DNA of 64,000 nucleotides from Cyanoderma ruficeps (Eukaryota > Chordata > Aves > Passeriformes > Timaliidae), in contig VZDJ01000224.1 in assembly GCA_008694505.1 (NCBI GenBank), positions 480,776 through 544,775 on the forward strand, given 5' to 3'. A model generated the notes under the pieces. That model was not told the DNA's origin and did no database searches. It saw only the letters and a program-made list of their open reading frames with translations. This document shows positions 59,701-64,000 of the stretch, one piece after another; the first letter of the stretch is position 1; every line of letters starts with the position of its first letter. A program made the position numbers and the translations under genes.

Positions 59701-62700
59701 CTGGCAGGTGAAGATGGCCTACGTGAATTTTGTCAACCACTGCTATGTGGACACGGAGGTGGAGATGAAGGAGATCTACACCAGCAACCACATCTGGACC
59801 CTCTTCGAGAACTTCACCCTGGACATGGCCCAGGTGTGTGGGGAGGGTTGGGTGGGAGGGACACAGCAGTGGTGGCTGGGATGGGGACAGGGTGGTGTCA
59901 CCAAGGCTCCTTTGAAGCCTTCTGCAGGGCATGGATACCCATGTGGGACCTCATATAGCTGCCACACTTGGAGCTGGGGACTGGTCAGGGCTCTCTGGTG
60001 TGACCACAGGAGCTGTGTCACCGGCCATGTCCCTCAGCTCAGTGTGGTCCCAGCAGCCTCTGGGCAGGCACGAGCTCACCCTGGTGCCATCAGCGTCCTC
60101 CCTGTTCTCACAGATGTGCAAGAAGCGGGAGAAGCGCCTGCCGGACGCCACGCTGGAGAAGTACGTGCTGACGGTGGTGCTGGACACCATCAACGCCTTC
60201 TTCAGCTCGCCCTTCTCGGAGAACAGCACCTCGCTGCAGGTGACAGGGGCTGGGCAGGGCGGCAGGGGGAGGACAGCGGCTCAGCCGGCCCCTCGAGACG
60301 TGGTTTGGACGCGTGTGCTGATGCTCCTGTCTCCTCCAGACCCACCAGACCATCGTGGTGCAGCTTCTGCAGTCCACCACGAGGCTGCTGGAGTGTCCGT
60401 GGCTGCAGCAGCAGCACAAGAGCTCGGTGGAGTCCTGCATCCGCACGCTGGCCATGGTCGGTAAGGAGCCACGGCCGTGCCCAGGGGACAGGGGACAGGT
60501 GCCCAGGGGACAGGGGACAGGGCCACTCCCGGTGTCTCTGCCCCGCAGCAAGCAGGAACCCTGTCCCTCCTGTGGGGGTGACAGGACACCACGGTGAGAG
60601 GCAGCCCAGCCAGCTGGGGATGGGGACATTCAGCTCCGGGATGTGGCGTTGTAGGACACGAAAGAAAGATGAGAGGCTCCAAATATTTCAGAAGGCAGAG
60701 AGCATAGAAAAAAGGCTTTGCTGTCTAATTCTTACTGCCTTTTATAAGGTGTTCCCATACAGACTTAACATGGTTGGTGAATAGTAACAACACCTCTCTG
60801 ATCCCATGGGTTAAACCAGAGAAACAGCAAAACAGAAAAATCGTTTTGAGAAAGGAGAGTTGTTTTCCAAGATTGTTTTGAGAAGAAACTTTCTTGAGAA
60901 TTTTTTCCTTGGGAGAAAGTTAGCAGGTGCTAGCAGGCTGAAATCTCTCAGACCCAGAAATATCAGGCCCACAGGGATGTGCTTTTTTTTGATCTTCATC
61001 TCAGCACACCCAAGACATTGTGAGGATAACCACAGCCTGGGCTTGGCTGGGAGCTCCCTGGTGTGTCCCTGCCCAGACACAAAGCCAACATTGACAGTGG
61101 CTTTCCCTGGCCAGGACTTTGCCCTCCACATGCAGCTGCCTGGCTCAGGCTCAGGGCTGTTAGCGCTGAGTCACCGTGGAAAGGATTGCTGGTGGCTGCG
61201 CTCTGGGTGGGGATTTCCCTTTGGAATTCCAGGCAGGGCGCTTCCAGCCTCATGACACTGGGCTTTCCCAACCAAAAACTGGGGCTGGGGCCTTTTTCCA
61301 CCCAGTGTGGGGCCGTGGGTGTTGGGACGTGTGGGAACACTCCAGCCCTTACCGGCCTGGAGGAGTTTACTCGTGTATTGACCCCAAATCTGCTGCAAAC
61401 GAGGCGAACGCTGGTGAAAAGGTGCCCAGGCAGGGTGGTGTGACCCAGCTGGGTGGTGGCTGTCCCAACCCCATCCCCGTGTCCCTCAGCCAAGAGTCGC
61501 TCCATCGCTCTGCCCATGGACCTGGACGCCCACGTCAGCTCCCTGCTCAACAGCAGCTCCACCAGCGCGGTGCAGAGGAACACCGCGAGCTACAAGGCGG
61601 CCACACGCGCCTTCCCCCGCGTCTCCGCCACCCCCAACCAGTGGGACTACAAGAACATCATCGAGAAGCTGCAGGTACGGGGCAGTGGGGTAAAGCATCC
61701 CCCCCTCCCCAGCCCCCCGAGCGGGCGTCTTTGTACAAGGAAAGAGTTTTCAGCTTACCTTAAACAGATAAGGAAGCCAAACTAGAAAGTTCTGTGCCTT
61801 TCTCGTTGTAATTGGCTCGGTGCCGAGAGAGCTGTTGGACCTTGTGGCTGTTCTTCAAATCCTGCACCTCTCCCTCTTGGCAGCAAGCCAAATTGTCCCT
61901 CCTAAAACATTAAGTATTTAGGAAGGAGCACAGAGGAACTGAGGGGCTTTTTGGAGTGTTTCTAGCCGGGTGTCAGAGGTTTTCTCAGACACCTGTGCAG
62001 GGCTTTTCTTTGTTTTATGTAATGTTGGTTATTTTTCATTCATTAAACCTTTTACTTTACAAAAACACATCTGAAGAGCAGCCTGGCTTAATTAAAATAA
62101 TTTAAAACCAATCTGCGAGGGCTGGACCCTCAGAGATTGATACAGAATCACCGGGCTCGGAACACTCTGGTGTTAAATTGTATCAGGGCAGGGCCTGGCA
62201 GGGCTCGGGGGGCAGGAGAGCGCTGGCCTTGCAGGGTCCCCCGTGTCCCCCGTGTCCCCTGTGTCCCCTGGCTCTGAAGGATGGTGCTGTGGCCTGCAGG
62301 ACATCATCAATGCCCTGGAGGATCGCCTGAAGCCGCTGGTGGACGCCGAGCTGTCCGTGCTGGTGGACGTCCTGCACCGGCCGGAGCTGCTCTTCATGGA
62401 GGGGACGGAGGCGTTCCAGCGCTGCGAGAGCGGGGGGTTCCTGTCCAAGTGAGGCTGGGTTGGATTTTGGGCTGCCCTGGGGGTGCTGGGAAGGGTTTGG
62501 GATCCTCATCCAGGCTGGGCTGTGCACCCTGTGTGCCCGCAGCCTGGAGGGGCAGCGGGGGTGGTTCCCTCAGGGATCCCCGGGTCCCTCCCAGCTGGGT
62601 GACAGTGGCTGTGCTGTGGCAGGCTGGTGCAGCACACCAAGGACCTCATGGAGACGGAGGAGAAGCTCTGCATCAAGGTGCTGAAGACGCTGCAGCAGAT

Positions 62701-63935
62701 GCTGGTGAAGAGGAACAAGTATGGGGAGAGGGTGAGCACCGTGATCCGTGCCCATGCAGGCCCCGCTCCCAGGCTGGCAGAGCCCACCCTGGGCACCCAG
62801 GGGTGCTCAGCTGGGGCTGCCCTGGCCCCAGCCTTGGCACGGGGACACTGGTGACATTCGTTTGCCTTGGCAGGGCAACCTGCTGCGGAAAATGCTCATG
62901 AACAATTACCTGCAGAACAAGAGGTCCAGCTCCAAGGGGGAGATGGGGGATGCTGCTGGGGGAGGTCAGTGCCCCTCTGCTGCCCCTTCCCCTCAAATTC
63001 CTGGCTCCCAAGCAGTGATGGGACCAGGTGTGTGGCTGGTTGCCATGTTCCCACCTCCACGGGCACAGAGGATTTGGGGAGGTGAAGGGATGGCCTTGAG
63101 ATGCCCTGGCAGTGGTGGGGCTGTGCTGCCACAGCATCACATCCCTCGTGTTCTCCCACTCAGGCCAGGACCAGGACTGGTCAGCCATCGCCGCTGTCCA
63201 GTGCCGGCTGGACCGTGAAGGGGCCACCAAGCTGGTGGCTGACCTCATCATGAACACCAAGAATGAGAAGATCTTCCAGGAGAGCATCCGGCTGGCCATC
63301 CGCCTGCTGGACGGCGGCAACACTGAGATCCAGGTGCTCAGGGGGATGGAGCAGCCGGGGGTCGGTGTGTGAGGGGCCAGTGCTCAGCCCTGGGCGGTGG
63401 GTTTGGCCAAAATACCTCTTGTTTGTGCTGAAGTGTGGTGATTTGAGCTTCCCAGCTCCGTGGCTGAGTGAAGGGCTGGAGGCTGCGGGAGGGGCAGGTG
63501 GTTCCGGGTTGTTTCTGGAGCTCTGCTCATGCCCTCTGCCGGGAAGTCCTAAAATGACTCTTGTGGGGGACCTCCAGGGTCATCCCGAACCCTTTGTCAC
63601 AGGGAAGCTGACAAACGCTGTGTGCAAAACCCAGCGGGGCTCCAGGCAAAAGCCAGGCTACCCTGGGCAATGTCTGCAGTGCTCAGGCTGCTGCTCGCAG
63701 GGACATGCAGGGACGCTTTGGACCCCGTCGTGGGGACCTGAACGAGTGTCCTTCCACCAGAAATCCTTTTACCACCTCATGACGAGCGACAAGAAGTCCG
63801 AGAAGTTCTTCAAGGTTCTGCACGACCGGATGAAGAAGGCGCAGCAGGAGACCAAGTCCACAGTGTCGGTGAACATGAGTGACATCGGGAACAAACCCCG
63901 TGAGGACAAGGACGAGCCAGACCCTGGCACCAAAG
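35341..63935 (+). CDS. ITPR3: ITPR3, inositol 1,4,5-trisphosphate receptor type 3 (first 40 coding exons)
   Basis: ITPR3 is a tetrameric IP3-gated calcium channel of the ER. The window encodes about 1,824 of roughly 2,670 residues: the suppressor and IP3-binding beta-trefoils (MIR domains), the RIH/armadillo solenoid and much of the coupling region; the channel domain is beyond the right edge. Exons: 35341-35429, 41234-41304, 44917-45038, 48104-48190, 48287-48445, 48569-48667, 49033-49116, 50096-50242, 50328-50423, 51408-51458, 51901-52043, 52164-52263, 52529-52689, 53409-53550, 53757-53918, 54001-54173, 54270-54389, 54774-54956, 55041-55292, 55516-55660, 55807-55954, 56243-56439, 56568-56697, 56943-57000, 57172-57337, 57479-57643, 57815-57883, 58246-58371, 58500-58622, 58784-58984, 59369-59620, 59708-59833, 60114-60239, 60340-60460, 61490-61674, 62300-62448, 62623-62731, 62874-62964, 63164-63333, 63761-63935. 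All introns are GT-AG and all phases close. Type 3 identity rests on recalled human sequence. Confidence 0.97.
39475..39660. repeat. 51-bp tandem repeat (catggaaaaggtgtttggga)
   Basis: Copies of catggaaaaggtgtttggga begin at 39481, 39532 and 39583, with a diverged copy (cgtggagaaggtgtttgga) at about 39643. It lies in ITPR3 intron 1. Confidence 0.9.
41108..41222. repeat. 12-bp tandem repeat (gaccctgttcct) next to the exon 2 acceptor
   Basis: About nine copies of gaccctgttcct, or the six-base half gaccct, run to within 15 bp of the acceptor at 41232-41233. The array therefore forms most of the pyrimidine-rich region before ITPR3 exon 2. Confidence 0.88.
41234..41304 (+). CDS. ITPR3: ITPR3 exon 2
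   Basis: This 71-nt exon encodes [20 protein letters not shown] and then KFR, identical to the human protein as I recall it. The acceptor is cctcag and the donor gtgagg. It is part of the N-terminal suppressor domain. Confidence 0.97.
41509..41868 (-). mobile_element. Solo LTR A (360 bp) in ITPR3 intron 2, antisense to the gene
   Basis: The element runs from TGTCGCTGTAGGACACGAAA to ...GGCCCACA and is bracketed by the 4-bp direct repeat GGAG (41505-41508 and 41869-41872). On the minus strand a TATA box (TATAAAAGG) is followed about 25 bp later by AATAAA, so the LTR points opposite to ITPR3. It has no internal retroviral region. A 4-bp target duplication is usual for gammaretrovirus-like (class I) elements. 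Confidence 0.88.
42298..42472. repeat. ~62-bp tandem repeat (aatctcttttccaggctcag)
   Basis: Three copies of ggccgaatctcttttccagg plus ctcaggatttttgggctcag are present. They differ at only a few positions. Confidence 0.9.
43020..43465. repeat. Minisatellite, unit ~29-31 bp (gccactctgggtgggaaatt)
   Basis: About 15 units alternate between gccactctgggtaggaaatt and ctctctggatgggatatttt, each followed by (c)tgcccccaaa. Confidence 0.9.
44917..45038 (+). CDS. ITPR3: ITPR3 exon 3
   Basis: This 122-nt exon encodes [19 protein letters not shown], then [19 protein letters not shown] and KLQ. Suppressor domain, residues about 54-94. The acceptor is ccccag and the donor gtgagc. Confidence 0.97.
45236..45795. 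repeat. Minisatellite in ITPR3 intron 3 (cccctcaggacacccctcag)
   Basis: Units of 10-20 bp made of caccccag, gacacc and cctcag run for over 500 bp. The plus strand is almost entirely C, A and T with few G. Confidence 0.92.
46920..47175. repeat. Minisatellite block 1, unit ~45-46 bp (ggtggcacccagagctctgt)
   Basis: Six copies of ggtggcacccagagctctgt followed by ggggacagaagggtcacccca. Confidence 0.93.
47895..47975. repeat. Minisatellite block 2, same unit as 46.9 kb
   Basis: Two copies of the same ggtggcacccagagctc unit are present, again preceded by gtgagggtggctcca exactly as at 46921. The block was copied or separated within the intron. Confidence 0.9.
48104..49116 (+). CDS. ITPR3: ITPR3 exons 4-7
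   Basis: The exons are 48104-48190, 48287-48445, 48569-48667 and 49033-49116 (29, 53, 33 and 28 codons). They encode the end of the suppressor beta-trefoil and the start of the IP3-binding core, residues about 95-237. Visible stretches include [36 protein letters not shown] and [18 protein letters not shown]. The residue after MQF is Cys (human Arg, as I recall). Intron 6 is a polypyrimidine tract. Confidence 0.96.
48688..48998. repeat. Long polypyrimidine tract (ccttctttttttcc) in ITPR3 intron 6
   Basis: About 310 bp are almost purely C and T on the plus strand, built from 13-15-bp units of cccttctttttttc; only a few G (ctttgtttt) or A (cttatttt) interruptions occur. It fills most of the 365-bp intron. 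Such mirror-like homopyrimidine tracts can form triplex DNA. Confidence 0.95.
49850..50065 (+). mobile_element. CR1 LINE 3' fragment abutting ITPR3 exon 8
   Basis: The blocks gagaaatttctccaccgact, acgggaacaggctccccacc, gtccctggaggtgttcaaaa and ttaacgaccttggaggtatt are a CR1 3' end in sense orientation. Its end lies about 30 bp before the exon 8 start at 50096. Confidence 0.88.
50096..50423 (+). CDS. ITPR3: ITPR3 exons 8-9 (IP3-binding beta-trefoil)
   Basis: Exons 50096-50242 and 50328-50423 encode residues 238-318. The phosphate-contacting motif RTTLRQ lies at residues 266-271, so the Arg266, Thr267, Thr268 and Arg270 equivalents are all kept. It is followed by [20 protein letters not shown] and [20 protein letters not shown]. 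Confidence 0.97.
51408..52689 (+). CDS. ITPR3: ITPR3 exons 10-13
   Basis: The exons are 51408-51458, 51901-52043, 52164-52263 and 52529-52689 (residues 319-470). The short exon 10 ([17 protein letters not shown]) and the start of exon 11 ([16 protein letters not shown]) form a variable linker of the same 34-residue length as in the human protein. Exons 12 and 13 give [19 protein letters not shown] and [20 protein letters not shown]. They close the MIR/beta-trefoil region and start the helical part of the ligand core. Confidence 0.96.
52870..52935. repeat. 14-bp tandem repeat (tagaaaaatatccc)
   Basis: Four or five imperfect copies of agaaaaatatcc appear in intron 13. Confidence 0.75.
53075..53160. 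repeat. 15-bp tandem repeat (ggtgaccacaggggt)
   Basis: About six copies of ggtgaccacgggg or the ccacagggg variant appear in intron 13. Confidence 0.85.
53409..53918 (+). CDS. ITPR3: ITPR3 exons 14-15 (IP3-contact helices)
   Basis: Exons 53409-53550 and 53757-53918 encode residues 471-571. [19 protein letters not shown] places basic residues at 503, 505, 507 and 510, and [10 protein letters not shown] places Tyr567-Arg568-Lys569. These are the alpha-helical half of the IP3 pocket in the IP3 receptor family. All are intact, so the receptor is expected to bind ligand normally. Confidence 0.97.
54001..55660 (+). CDS. ITPR3: ITPR3 exons 16-20 (RIH solenoid)
   Basis: The exons are 54001-54173, 54270-54389, 54774-54956, 55041-55292 and 55516-55660 (residues 572-862). 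They encode the first RYR/IP3R homology solenoid, with stretches [39 protein letters not shown] and [20 protein letters not shown]. Introns are 80-400 bp; intron 17 holds an LTR fragment. Confidence 0.96.
54470..54690 (-). mobile_element. LTR-type repeat fragment in ITPR3 intron 17
   Basis: The stretch gagagaaaagttatccaagg, gataagaaccaggagaaatc and aggataatgagaagttaaac is familiar to me from bird interspersed LTR repeats. I infer minus orientation from the family's usual polyadenylation-like site. Boundaries are approximate and no termini are recognisable. Confidence 0.5.
55807..57643 (+). CDS. ITPR3: ITPR3 exons 21-26
   Basis: The exons are 55807-55954, 56243-56439, 56568-56697, 56943-57000, 57172-57337 and 57479-57643 (residues 863-1150). 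Two candidate PKA sites are visible: RRSI at Ser918 and RKQSIF at Ser936, matching the positions of the known human sites with a shift of two. The shift comes from the exon 21/22 junction: [11 protein letters not shown] is two residues longer than in human as I recall it. Exon 26 ends in a charged linker rich in Lys, Gly and Asp ([20 protein letters not shown]). Confidence 0.95.
57815..60460 (+). CDS. ITPR3: ITPR3 exons 27-34
   Basis: The exons are 57815-57883, 58246-58371, 58500-58622, 58784-58984, 59369-59620, 59708-59833, 60114-60239 and 60340-60460 (residues 1151-1532). They encode the second RIH/armadillo solenoid, with stretches [59 protein letters not shown] and [20 protein letters not shown]. 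Exon 27 begins with a divergent acidic segment [13 protein letters not shown]. Exons 28-33 are all of phase 0. Confidence 0.96.
60642..60973 (-). mobile_element. Solo LTR B (332 bp) in ITPR3 intron 34, antisense to the gene
   Basis: The element runs from TGTGGCGTTGTAGGACACGA to ...GGCCCACA and is bracketed by GGGA (60638-60641 and 60974-60977). It is the same family as LTR A at 41.5 kb. The minus-strand TATA box (TATAAAAGG) is retained, but the AATAAA position reads CAGCAAAG. No internal region is present. Confidence 0.88.
61490..63333 (+). CDS. ITPR3: ITPR3 exons 35-39
   Basis: The exons are 61490-61674, 62300-62448, 62623-62731, 62874-62964 and 63164-63333 (residues 1532-1766). Exon 35 ([20 protein letters not shown]) is the more variable segment; [32 protein letters not shown] and [20 protein letters not shown] are well conserved. 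Exon 38 ends in a divergent linker, [13 protein letters not shown]. They belong to the coupling region before the cytosolic armadillo C-terminus. Confidence 0.95.
61745..62175. other. AT-rich block in ITPR3 intron 35, probably an old insertion
   Basis: The composition contrasts sharply with surrounding GC-rich introns. It contains tttttcattcattaaacctt (a polyadenylation-like ATTAAA) and gcttaattaaaataatttaa. I suspect LTR-derived sequence but could not place its ends. Confidence 0.4.
63761..63935 (+). CDS. ITPR3: ITPR3 exon 40 (last in the window)
   Basis: It encodes [20 protein letters not shown], then [20 protein letters not shown], ending in a charged segment DEPDPGTKG. The acceptor is caccag and the donor gtatgg after 63935. 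Codon 1825 is split here and completed beyond the window. Confidence 0.95.
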
Positions 63936-64000
63936 GTATGGGGCCGTGTCCCTTTGTCCCCTTGGGAAGGCCGGCACCGGCTGGGTGACAGCCTGAGCTG

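Noticed and set aside
1..64000. tRNA, rRNA or microRNA genes
   Set aside because: No cloverleaf with A and B boxes, rRNA segment or known hairpin was recognised by eye. A tRNAscan-SE or Infernal run would be decisive.

Overview
The window is vertebrate nuclear DNA, almost certainly from a bird and probably a songbird. It has split exons with GT/AG introns, GC-rich sequence with CpG islands, many minisatellites, CR1 LINE 3' tails and avian-type endogenous retrovirus LTRs. No bacterial, phage or plasmid gene organisation is visible. A single N lies at 17726 and an assembly gap at 23810-24076.

Two genes can be identified with confidence. On the minus strand at the left is BAK1, the pro-apoptotic BCL-2 family protein. 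Four coding exons are present (74-254, 3555-3698, 3772-3907, 11053-11116); the last exon, carrying the membrane anchor, lies beyond the left edge. A CpG island at about 14.86-15.86 kb holds a plausible untranslated first exon. On the plus strand at the right is ITPR3, the type 3 inositol 1,4,5-trisphosphate receptor. Its start codon is at 35341 in a CpG island, and 40 consecutive coding exons run to 63935, about 1,824 codons of a protein of about 2,670 residues. The transmembrane channel is encoded beyond the right edge. All exon phases join without a frameshift or stop.

Layout: 1-11.1 kb, BAK1 coding exons with a 7.1-kb intron full of minisatellites and LTR sequence; 11.1-15.9 kb, inferred BAK1 upstream intron and promoter; 15.9-34.2 kb, intergenic DNA with a nested 12-bp/144-bp satellite, CR1 tails, a solo LTR and one unrecognised candidate plus-strand gene (19.65-20.81 kb); 34.2-35.7 kb, ITPR3 promoter island; 35.4-48.1 kb, three long ITPR3 introns; 48.1-63.9 kb, densely packed ITPR3 exons.

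The two genes diverge (head to head), as in the human 6p21.3 neighbourhood. Both act in calcium-dependent apoptosis: IP3 receptors release ER calcium that mitochondria take up, and BAK permeabilises the outer mitochondrial membrane. I found no previously undescribed protein system. The most unusual structures are the 144-bp higher-order satellite, a pair of antisense solo LTRs with intact 4-bp target duplications inside ITPR3, a long polypyrimidine tract in ITPR3 intron 6 and the candidate unknown gene.
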